Assembly (NCBI RefSeq): GCF_004053875.1 | Contig: NZ_SBIP01000005.1 | Location: 244,760 to 308,759, forward strand | Direction: 5' to 3' | DNA from: Neorhizobium lilium | GTDB lineage: Bacteria > Pseudomonadota > Alphaproteobacteria > Rhizobiales > Rhizobiaceae | DNA length: 64,000 nt | Part shown: piece after piece, positions 57,130 to 64,000 of the stretch | How positions within the stretch are numbered: position 1 is the stretch's first letter | How the letters are laid out: each line of letters starts with the position of its first letter | Program-made: the position numbers and the translations under genes | The notes under the pieces: model-generated | Told to the model about the DNA's origin: nothing | The model's input: only the letters and a program-made list of their open reading frames with translations | Database searches by the model: none

Positions 57130-59055
57130 TCAGAATGCCTGCCCAATGCCCGCGTAGATACCGTATTGGCTGCCGCCCTCATAGCGTCGGAGCGGAAGCG
57201 CTACGTCCAGCCGCAAGGGCCCGAACGGTGTTGCGTAACGAAGCCCGATCCCGGCGCCGGCACGTATATCAGAAAAATCAGGCGCGATTTCGGTGGAAAC
57301 CGTACCAATGTCAAGAAAAGGGACGATACCGATCTTTTCTGACACCTTTACCCGCGCCTCGAATGAAGCAAGCGCATAAGACCGCCCGCCAAGCGCTTCA
57401 TCATCATCGTTATAGGGCGAAATCTCGCGAAACTCATAGCCGCGAACCGATCCGCCGCCACCTTGATAGAAGCGGCGTGTGGCCGGGATACTTTCCAGCT
57501 GATTGGCCCCCACCAGGGTTCCCGCCGCCAGACGGCCGGCAAGAACGATGCGATCTTCCTCTCCAAGCCCGTAATATCCCGAGACAGACCCCTCGAAAGA
57601 CGAAAAGATGTTTCCGCGGATCGCCTCATAACTAGGCTTGGCGGAAAGAGTTGCATGATAGCCCTCTGTCGGATCAAGCTTGTTGTCGCGCGTGTCGCGC
57701 TCGAAGCTGACGGGGACGCTAAGCGTCACGTATTCATTCTTGCCGAAGGCGTCGTCGGTCTTGATGTAGGCGACCTCACCGCCGCCGGTCAGCTTGTCCG
57801 TGTCGTTCAGTTCGTAGGTCAAGCCGGCCGAATAGGTAATGGACTGGGCGTCGTAGGCATCGGGAGTTTCGCTCTTTGCCTGAAGGCGGGATTCGAAGGT
57901 TGCTTCAGGAACGAAAGCGCCCGGCTTGGTAAAGATGATGCCGGCAGAGTAATCGAAGGTCGTCACGTCTGTTGTGGCGCCAATGCCCGAGACCGCGCCT
58001 TCGATGCGCAGGGATTCAGCCTCGCCGAACAGGTTCCGATGCCCCCAATAACCGGTCAGGCCGGCGCCATCGAGTGAGGAATACTCGGCGCCGACGCCGA
58101 AATATCGAAACTTGCCTTCCGAGACTTCGATCATCAGCGGCAGGGAGCCGTTGGGCTCCAGCATGTCGGATTCGTGGATGGTGACGCTCGAGAAGACGCC
58201 GAGCTCGCGCAGCCGGTCGGACGCCTTTTTGAGCTGTTCGGGTGAATAACGGCCGCCCTTGTCCAGTCGCGAATATCGGCTGATGAAGGCGGAATCAACA
58301 TCGCGAGCGCCCTTGACGGTGACGACGCCGAAGGAGGCAACGGGGCCTCCGACGGCGCCAAGCACGACATCCACCGTGTTGGTGCGGTGGTCGGCTGTGA
58401 CCTGGCGTTCGATCGGCTTGGCCAGCGGGCGACCTTCTTTCTTGAGGTCGAGAACCAGCTGCTCGCCTGCCTTGAGAATGAGCCGAGAGCCTGCCTCGCC
58501 GCCGGGAAGCAAGCCGTAATCGGCCGGGTTGCGGCCGGCGGCATCCTTCTCGAAGCGAACGGTGCCGATGTGAAACAATGGGCCAGGATCAATACGGACC
58601 GCGACGGGAATGGGGCCGCTGTGATCGAAGGTCGGGTTTGGGGGTAGCTGATCGATATCGGTGCCGGCCACGGTGATGTGAACCGTGCCGCCGTAACGGG
58701 CTTCCTCGTAGAGTACGGCGACGAGCCGCTCGCGATCTTCCCGGGCCTTGATGACGACGCCGAGGTCCCCGGAAACCGGCTGCTTCTCGTCGTTGACGAG
58801 GGATGCCGCTGTTTCCAGCCGTTCCTTCAGGTCCTTGTCGGCATTGCCTGTATCCAGGGTCGCGTCGTAACGAACCGGGTCGACGACATCCGCCGTCTCT
58901 TCGCTGTCGCCAAACAGCGTGATGCCGAAGATCTTGAAGGCATACGCGTTTTCGGCAAGAGCGGGCGATAAGAGGAGGCAGGCCGCAATTGCAGCCGCAG
59001 AACCGGCCTTGCGGTGGCTTCCATCCCTTTTCCGCCCCGTTTTTTCGTTCTGCAT
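57130..59055 (-). CDS. tamA: Translocation and assembly module protein TamA
   Basis: TamA is a BamA-like outer-membrane beta-barrel. The 641-residue precursor has a signal peptide (MQNEKTGRKRDG to ALAENAYA), POTRA domains over about 60-290, and a C-terminal barrel with the surface-antigen motif GGGGSVRGYEFREISPYN and the terminal aromatic YAGIGQAF. The start is uncertain: ATG 59055 gives a compact signal peptide, while ATG 59094 has GAGAGGG close upstream, and the open frame runs to 59127. It forms an operon with tamB. Confidence 0.92.
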   Translation of the reverse strand: MQNEKTGRKRDGSHRKAGSAAAIAACLLLSPALAENAYAFKIFGITLFGDSEETADVVDPVRYDATLDTGNADKDLKERLETAASLVNDEKQPVSGDLGVVIKAREDRERLVAVLYEEARYGGTVHITVAGTDIDQLPPNPTFDHSGPIPVAVRIDPGPLFHIGTVRFEKDAAGRNPADYGLLPGGEAGSRLILKAGEQLVLDLKKEGRPLAKPIERQVTADHRTNTVDVVLGAVGGPVASFGVVTVKGARDVDSAFISRYSRLDKGGRYSPEQLKKASDRLRELGVFSSVTIHESDMLEPNGSLPLMIEVSEGKFRYFGVGAEYSSLDGAGLTGYWGHRNLFGEAESLRIEGAVSGIGATTDVTTFDYSAGIIFTKPGAFVPEATFESRLQAKSETPDAYDAQSITYSAGLTYELNDTDKLTGGGEVAYIKTDDAFGKNEYVTLSVPVSFERDTRDNKLDPTEGYHATLSAKPSYEAIRGNIFSSFEGSVSGYYGLGEEDRIVLAGRLAAGTLVGANQLESIPATRRFYQGGGGSVRGYEFREISPYNDDDEALGGRSYALASFEARVKVSEKIGIVPFLDIGTVSTEIAPDFSDIRAGAGIGLRYATPFGPLRLDVALPLRRYEGGSQYGIYAGIGQAF

Positions 59056-59228
59056 TACGCTGACTACTACCGAGTGCCGATCCAGGGCCGTCATGACCCT
59101 CTCAGGATTGTGTAACCGCAAACGCACCTCTGCGGTACCCCTTTCCGTCCGTCATCTGCCGTACATAAAGAGAAAAAGCCCCGGAGCGTGCTTCGAGGCC
59201 ACATGTTCCAAGCGCATTCGAGCGGATG

Positions 59229-59492
59229 TCAGTAACGGCTCGGGCAGTTGTCGATATAGCGGCGACCATAGCGGTCACGGTAGTAGCATTGTCCCGGCTG
59301 TTCGGCGACGGAGCCAATTACCGCACCGGAAACACCACCGATTGCTGCACCAACGGCTGCGCCGCGCACATTGCCAGTGGCAACGCCACCGATCACTGCG
59401 CCGGAGGCCGCACCGATGCCGGCGCCTTGTTCGGTTGCCGTGCAACTGGCCAGCGACACGCCAACCATCAAAAGCATAAAGGCCTTCTTCAT
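59229..59492 (-). CDS. Glycine-zipper lipoprotein
   Basis: The 87-residue precursor begins MKKAFMLLMVGVSLASC, a lipoprotein signal with C17 as the lipidated residue. It continues with a glycine-zipper segment (GAGIGAASGAVIGGVATGN, then GAAVGAAIGGVSGAVIGSV) and ends in a Tyr/Arg-rich tail with two cysteines. Similar small proteins sit in the outer membrane; a specific role is unknown. A perfect AGGAGG lies upstream of the ATG. Confidence 0.88.
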   Translation of the reverse strand: MKKAFMLLMVGVSLASCTATEQGAGIGAASGAVIGGVATGNVRGAAVGAAIGGVSGAVIGSVAEQPGQCYYRDRYGRRYIDNCPSRY

Positions 59493-59764
59493 CAGATCCT
59501 CCTGAACTCAAGGTCGTGGTTCGTCGAGATACGCAAGGGGTTTAGGCCTGGATCTCTACCACCATCCCGAGGAACAATAGATCGCAACGACCAATAGTCC
59601 ATAATAGCGCGCTCATTTACTCGAAATTTCTTCCGACACGCGGGCTGCCCGTTGGGTGGGTCGGGTGTTGGAGAAAAAGCAATGGGTCGAAAGTAGCTGT
59701 TGATAACGGCCGGGAAAAAGCAAATGATACGGCAGCGTTTTGGGAGAGACGCGTGGAGGAACTC
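59493..59764 (+). promoter_or_regulatory. Divergent gap before coxS
   Basis: This 272-bp gap should contain the promoters of the lipoprotein gene and of coxSLM. For coxS, TTGATA at 59700-59705 and AATGAT at 59723-59728 with a 17-bp spacer form a possible sigma-70 promoter. No other gene is visible. Confidence 0.35.
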
Positions 59765-60253
59765 ATGACGAAAGTGACCTTGACGGTCAACGGCCGGACG
59801 ATGAGCGGCGAATGCGAAGATCGCATGCTGCTCGTGCATTTCATTCGTGAAAAACTTGCTCTGACAGGCACGCATGTGGGCTGCGACACGACGCAGTGCG
59901 GCGCCTGCGTCATCCATATGGATGGACGTTCGGTAAAGAGCTGTTCCATCCTGGCCGTGCAGGCCAATGGCTCGGCGATCACCACGATCGAGGGGCTATC
60001 GGCTCAGGGCGAGCTGCACCCGGTCCAGGCGGCATTCAAGGAGCATCACGGGCTCCAATGCGGTTTCTGCACGCCCGGCATGGTGATGACCGCGGTGGAC
60101 ATGATCAATCGCCGCGGCGGCAGCCTGACCGAAGAGGTCGTGAGGTCCGAGCTCGAGGGCAATATCTGTCGATGCACCGGCTACCATAACATCGTGAAGG
60201 CTGTGCTTGCTGCCGACGCCGAAATGGCGGCCGGGCGTCAGGCTGCCGAATGA
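59765..60253 (+). CDS. coxS: Small (2x[2Fe-2S]) subunit of a xanthine-oxidase-family dehydrogenase
   Basis: This subunit passes electrons from the molybdenum site to the flavin. The 162-residue protein has the plant-type cluster cysteines C40, C45, C48 and C60 and the second cluster C99, C102, C135 and C137 ([15 protein letters not shown]). ATG 59765 follows GGAGGA; the GTG at 59753 is not needed. It is first of three genes in the order S-L-M, typical of form II enzymes. Confidence 0.9.
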   Translation: MTKVTLTVNGRTMSGECEDRMLLVHFIREKLALTGTHVGCDTTQCGACVIHMDGRSVKSCSILAVQANGSAITTIEGLSAQGELHPVQAAFKEHHGLQCGFCTPGMVMTAVDMINRRGGSLTEEVVRSELEGNICRCTGYHNIVKAVLAADAEMAAGRQAAE

Positions 60254-60366
60254 TCAAGCGAATGATAAATGGCGGGTAGCGAGTAGGGGATCCGCTTGCG
60301 CGGATGGCCGCTGTTTCACTCTTTCATTCTTTGCTCGCTGTTCGCTCATTTCTGGAGGAGATGAAA

Positions 60367-62715
60367 ATGGGTGTCGAAGGAATTGGCGCGCGTGTTGCCC
60401 GCAAGGAAGACAAGCGATTTCTGACAGGCAAGGGACGATACACGGACGACATGGTCGTGCCGGGTATGAAATATGCCTGCTTCGTGCGCAGCCCGCATGC
60501 ACATGCGAAGATACGCAGCATCGATGTGTCCGCAGCCAAGGCCATGCCTGGCGTCATCGACGTGCTGGACGGCAAGCAGCTTCAGGCGGATGGCATCGGC
60601 AACCTCATTTGCGGCTGGATGGTCCATTCCAAGGACGGATCGCCGATGAAGATGGGCGCCTGGCGCCCGCTGGCTCATGAGACGGTGCGATATGTCGGCG
60701 ATGCGATTGCCATCGTGGTCGCGGATTCCTCCGGCGAGGCGCGCGATGCGGCCGAAGCCGTGGAGATCGACTATGAGGAACTGCCGGCCGTGACCGAAGC
60801 GCTTTCGGCGCTGGAAGGCGGGGCGCCGCAGCTTCATCCGGAAGCGCCCGGCAATCTGATCTTCGACTGGCAGATCGGCGATCCTGAGGCGACCGACCGG
60901 GCGATCGCTTCGGCTGCCCATGTGACGGAGATCGAGCTCGTCAACAACCGCCTTTCGCCCAACCCGATGGAGCCGCGCGCGACACTCGGCATCTACGACG
61001 AAGCGGAAGACCATTACACCTGTTACACGACCAGCCAAAATCCGCATGTCGCGCGGCTGGTGATGAGCGCATTCTACAATGTCGCGCCGGAAAACAAGCT
61101 TCGAGTGATCGCGCCCGATGTCGGCGGCGGGTTCGGGTCCAAGATCTATATTTATCCGGAAGAGATCGTCTGTCTCTGGGCATCCAGGAAGACCGGCGTT
61201 CCCGTGAAGTGGACCTCCGACCGCACCGAGGCTTTCCTGACCGATGCGCATGGTCGCGACCATGTGTCCAAGGTCAAGATGGCTTTCGACGCGGACAATC
61301 GCGTCATCGCGCTGAAGGTCGATACGGTCGCCAATCTCGGCGCCTATATGTCGCTCTTCTCTTCGGCTGTGCCGACTTATCTCTACGCGACGCTGCTTTC
61401 CGGCCAGTATGCCATCCCGGCGATCCACGCGAATGTCCGCACCGTCTATACAAACACGGTGCCGGTCGATGCCTATCGCGGCGCCGGCCGGCCGGAAGCG
61501 ACCTATCTTCTGGAGCGGACGATGGAAACGGCGGCGCGGGAGCTCGGCGTTTCGCCGGCTGAGTTGCGGCGGAAAAACTTTATCCGCACCTTCCCCTATC
61601 AGACGCCTGTGATCATGAACTACGACGCGGGTGATTACGAAGCGTCGCTCGATGCCGCCATGCAGGCGGCCGACTGGGCGGGCTTCGACAGCCGGCGCGC
61701 ATCGGCGGCGGCCAGGGGCAAGAAGCGCGGCATCGGCATGAGCTGCTATATCGAGGCCTGCGGCATAGCCCCGTCGGCAGCGGTCGGCTCCCTTGGTGCT
61801 GGCGTCGGGCTTTGGGAATCGGCCGAGGTCCGGGTCAATGCGGTCGGCACGATCGAGGTGCTGACGGGATCGCACAGCCATGGCCAAGGCCATGAAACGA
61901 CCTTTGCGCAGCTCGTGGCGGGCCGGCTCGGCGTACCGATCGACAGCATCAATATCGTCCATGGCGATACGGACAAGGTGCAGATGGGCATGGGGACCTA
62001 TGGCTCACGCTCCGGCGCGGTAGGCATGTCGGCTGTGGTCAAGGCGCTCGACAAGGTCGAGGCGAAGGCGAAGAAGATTGCCGCCCATCTGATGGAGGCG
62101 GACGAACAGGACATCGTGATCGAGAACGGCGAGTTGAAGATCGCCGGGACCGACAAGACGGTGCCCTGGTTCCAGGTGGCGCTTGCCGCCTACACGGCCC
62201 ACAACCTGCCGGTCGGCATGGAGCCGGGTCTTAAGGAGACGGCCTTCTACGATCCGTCCAACTTCACCTTTCCCGCCGGCTGTTACATCGCCGAGGTGGA
62301 GGTGGACCCGGAAACGGGCAAGACGGAGATCGTGCAGTTCGTGGCAGCCGACGATTTCGGCAATATCATCAACCCGATGATCGTCGAGGGACAGGTGCAT
62401 GGCGGTCTGGCGCAGGGCATCGGCCAGGCGCTTCTCGAAAACGTGCATTACGACCCGGATACGGGGCAGCTTCTGACGGCGAGTTTCATGGATTACGCCA
62501 TGCCGCGCGCAGACGATCTGCCGTCATTCACCCTGTCGCATCAGAACACGCCGTGTCCGGGCAATCCGCTCGGCATCAAGGGCTGCGGTGAAGCGGGTGC
62601 GATCGGCTCGCCGCCGGCGCTTATAAACGCCATCACCGACGCGATCGGCCATAACCGGCTGACCATGCCCGCTACGCCGATGAAGGTCTGGCAGGCTTTG
62701 CAGCCCGCGCTCTGA
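60367..62715 (+). CDS. coxL: Large molybdenum subunit, form II CO-dehydrogenase-like
   Basis: The 782-residue protein is a molybdopterin-cytosine-dinucleotide hydroxylase of the xanthine oxidase family. The active-site loop reads AYRGAGR (369-375), the form II signature, instead of AYRCSFR of true form I CO dehydrogenases. GGGFGSK (253-259) and the catalytic glutamate region [14 protein letters not shown] near the C-terminus are present. The substrate is therefore uncertain; CO oxidation cannot be assumed. ATG 60367 is preferred because GGAGGAG ends directly at the other candidate, 60361. Confidence 0.9.
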   Translation: MGVEGIGARVARKEDKRFLTGKGRYTDDMVVPGMKYACFVRSPHAHAKIRSIDVSAAKAMPGVIDVLDGKQLQADGIGNLICGWMVHSKDGSPMKMGAWRPLAHETVRYVGDAIAIVVADSSGEARDAAEAVEIDYEELPAVTEALSALEGGAPQLHPEAPGNLIFDWQIGDPEATDRAIASAAHVTEIELVNNRLSPNPMEPRATLGIYDEAEDHYTCYTTSQNPHVARLVMSAFYNVAPENKLRVIAPDVGGGFGSKIYIYPEEIVCLWASRKTGVPVKWTSDRTEAFLTDAHGRDHVSKVKMAFDADNRVIALKVDTVANLGAYMSLFSSAVPTYLYATLLSGQYAIPAIHANVRTVYTNTVPVDAYRGAGRPEATYLLERTMETAARELGVSPAELRRKNFIRTFPYQTPVIMNYDAGDYEASLDAAMQAADWAGFDSRRASAAARGKKRGIGMSCYIEACGIAPSAAVGSLGAGVGLWESAEVRVNAVGTIEVLTGSHSHGQGHETTFAQLVAGRLGVPIDSINIVHGDTDKVQMGMGTYGSRSGAVGMSAVVKALDKVEAKAKKIAAHLMEADEQDIVIENGELKIAGTDKTVPWFQVALAAYTAHNLPVGMEPGLKETAFYDPSNFTFPAGCYIAEVEVDPETGKTEIVQFVAADDFGNIINPMIVEGQVHGGLAQGIGQALLENVHYDPDTGQLLTASFMDYAMPRADDLPSFTLSHQNTPCPGNPLGIKGCGEAGAIGSPPALINAITDAIGHNRLTMPATPMKVWQALQPAL

Positions 62716-62728
62716 GGAGGGGAAAAAC

Positions 62729-63526
62729 ATGTATGCAACGAGCTATCACCGCGCCTCCTCGGTCGAGGATGCAGTCAGACTTCGCGGCACGTCGGACGAG
62801 AGCAAATACCTCTCTGGCGGTATGACGCTGATCTCGACCATGAAGCAGCGACTTGCGTCGCCGAGCGATCTCATCGACCTCCGGCACATCCCGGGGCTCA
62901 AAGGCGTTTCGGTCGAGGGGCGAAGGGTGACGATCGGCGCGGGAACGCCGCATGCGGAGGTTGCCACCTCGCAGGCGATACGCGCCGTCTGTCCGGCGAT
63001 CTGCAATCTGGCAGGCCATATCGGCGACCCGCATGTTCGTCATATGGGTACGATCGGCGGCTCGATCGCCAATAACGATCCCGCAGCCGATTATCCGGCG
63101 GGCCTGTTGGGGCTCGGCGCCACCGTCGTCACGGACCGCCGTTCCATCGTCGCAGACGACTTCTTCACCGGATTGTTCGAGACGGCGCTGGAAGAAGGCG
63201 AGATCGTCACCGCCGTAACCTTCGAGGCGCCGGAAAAGGCCGGCTACGCGAAGTTCAACAACCCGGCATCGCGTTTTGCCATGACCGGGGTATTCGTGGC
63301 AAAGACAGCGGGCGGGGTCCGGGTGGCGGTGACTGGAGCCGGATCGGATGGCGTATTCCGCCATCCGGGCTTCGAACAGGCGCTTCAAAGCAACTGGTCG
63401 CCGGACGCGTTGGTCAGCATAGCGGTCGATGCTTCCGGTATGATGGCGGACATGCACGCCGACGCAGATTACCGGGCGAACCTCGTCAAGGTCATGGCGA
63501 AGCGCGCTGTGCTCGCTGCTGCTTGA
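62729..63526 (+). CDS. coxM: FAD-binding medium subunit of the same dehydrogenase
   Basis: The 265-residue flavoprotein subunit has the two FAD motifs, [14 protein letters not shown] (about 29-42) and [19 protein letters not shown] (about 108-126), and the C-terminal CO-dehydrogenase flavoprotein domain. It starts 13 bp after coxL with GAGGAGG upstream. No coxDEF or other maturation genes follow; the next gene is hemA. Confidence 0.9.
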   Translation: MYATSYHRASSVEDAVRLRGTSDESKYLSGGMTLISTMKQRLASPSDLIDLRHIPGLKGVSVEGRRVTIGAGTPHAEVATSQAIRAVCPAICNLAGHIGDPHVRHMGTIGGSIANNDPAADYPAGLLGLGATVVTDRRSIVADDFFTGLFETALEEGEIVTAVTFEAPEKAGYAKFNNPASRFAMTGVFVAKTAGGVRVAVTGAGSDGVFRHPGFEQALQSNWSPDALVSIAVDASGMMADMHADADYRANLVKVMAKRAVLAAA

Positions 63527-63619
63527 GCGAATCGGAACGGTCCGGAGCGGATTGTCGAGCTGGCGGCGGCTCCGGCTCCGGCTTTCAGGTTGTGTATTTC
63601 GTAGTTTGCTCAGATTTTC

Positions 63620-63636
63620 ATTGGAATAATTCCAAA
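63620..63636 (+). promoter_or_regulatory. Irr-type ICE-like box upstream of hemA
   Basis: ATTGGAA-TAA-TTCCAAA matches TTTAGAA-N3-TTCTAAA at 11 of 14 positions, and its core TTGGAA/TTCCAA is a perfect inverted repeat. It lies 100 bp before the hemA start. Irr control of haem synthesis is well known in rhizobia; binding here is inferred. Confidence 0.45.
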
Positions 63637-63735
63637 AACCCGGGCCTTTTGCCGCAGGCTAATTCTATTCGGGCGGCTCGGGGTTGACGAAGAGGCTGGC
63701 TGGACGGAAAACCAGTTCAGTTTCTGGAGTGTGAG

Positions 63736-64000
63736 ATGGATTTCGAGGCATTTTTCAAGGGCGCGCTTGACGGACTTCACGCGGAAGGTCGGTATCGGGT
63801 GTTTGCCGATCTGGAGCGTCACCGGGGGAATTTCCCGCGCGCCACGCGTCATACGGCCGAAGGCCCGAAGGACGTCACAGTCTGGTGTTCGAACGACTAT
63901 CTGGGCATGGGCCAGCATCCGGCAGTGATCGCGGCCATGCACGAGGCGATCGACCACTGTGGCGCGGGTGCGGGAGGCACCCGGAATATCTCTGGCACGA
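63736..64000 (+). CDS. hemA: 5-aminolevulinate synthase, 3' end outside window
   Basis: HemA condenses glycine with succinyl-CoA to 5-aminolevulinate, the first step of haem synthesis in alphaproteobacteria. The 88 codons in the window read MDFEAFFKGALDGLHAEGRYRVFADLERHRGNFP at the start (given in part), then VWCSNDYLGMGQHPAVI and CGAGAGGTRNISGT, the well-conserved N-terminal region of the PLP-dependent synthase. ATG 63736 follows GGAG by eight bases. The gene runs off the window end. It uses succinyl-CoA made by the suc genes in the same window. Confidence 0.95.
   Translation, partial: MDFEAFFKGALDGLHAEGRYRVFADLERHRGNFPRATRHTAEGPKDVTVWCSNDYLGMGQHPAVIAAMHEAIDHCGAGAGGTRNISGT

Noticed and set aside
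63527..63735. FNR/FixK box (TTGAT-N4-ATCAA) upstream of hemA
   Set aside because: Looked for because hemA is often under oxygen control, but no matching site was seen; only the Irr-like palindrome stands out.

Overview
The window is GC-rich, gene-dense alphaproteobacterial chromosome, and gene content and order point to the Rhizobiaceae (Rhizobium/Agrobacterium/Ensifer relatives). The supporting arrangements are hemC-hemD followed by a mitofilin-like gene, tsaD-gpsA-YciI-EVE, sdhCDAB with mdh-sucCDAB-lpd close by, an F1-only atpHAGDC operon, an fdsGBA-fdhD-fdsD NAD-dependent formate dehydrogenase, and a 5-aminolevulinate synthase (C4 pathway) hemA. The species cannot be named from this alone. 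No tRNA, rRNA, CRISPR array, insertion sequence or prophage was seen.

Layout. 1-3066 (minus): haem synthesis genes hemC, hemD and a mitofilin-like membrane protein cut by the window edge. 3138-7039 (plus): tsaD, gpsA and small accessory genes. 7042-7593 (minus): a His/Arg-rich secreted protein. 7877-12223 (plus): sdhC, sdhD, sdhA, an unrelated AT-rich gene, then sdhB. 12381-14102: an Omp19-like lipoprotein and zapE. 14276-23750: mdh, sucCD, sucAB, a MAPEG protein and lpd. 23884-30279: a DUF2867 gene, a TraB/GumN protein, xerC, an acyltransferase, priA and a small membrane protein. 30541-35538: atpHAGDC. 35620-40406: a LysR regulator divergent from an alcohol dehydrogenase, aldehyde dehydrogenase and enolase-superfamily operon. 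40521-49934: a LysR regulator, the formate dehydrogenase operon and an OFA-family transporter, with two copies of a long-inverted-repeat element in the operon. 50058-52330 (minus): a soluble chemoreceptor and CheW. 52620-59492 (minus): tamB, tamA and a glycine-zipper lipoprotein. 59765-63526: a form II CO-dehydrogenase-like coxSLM set. 63736-64000: the start of hemA.

How the genes work together. Much of the window is central energy metabolism: succinate dehydrogenase, malate dehydrogenase, succinyl-CoA synthetase, the 2-oxoglutarate dehydrogenase complex and the F1 part of ATP synthase. Formate dehydrogenase feeds NADH into the same respiratory system. The TCA cycle also supplies succinyl-CoA to hemA, and hemC and hemD at the other end of the window act later in that pathway. 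Sites resembling the iron/haem-responsive Irr operator lie upstream of both sdhC and hemA, which suggests, without proof, shared iron control.

The least ordinary features are the uncharacterised AT-rich gene sitting exactly between sdhA and sdhB and overlapping the sdhB start, the inverted-repeat elements around fdsA, one of which seems to supply the fdhD ribosome-binding site, palindromes of LysR-operator type beside both LysR genes, a soluble chemoreceptor ending in a CheR-type tether, and a near-perfect palindrome in front of mdh.
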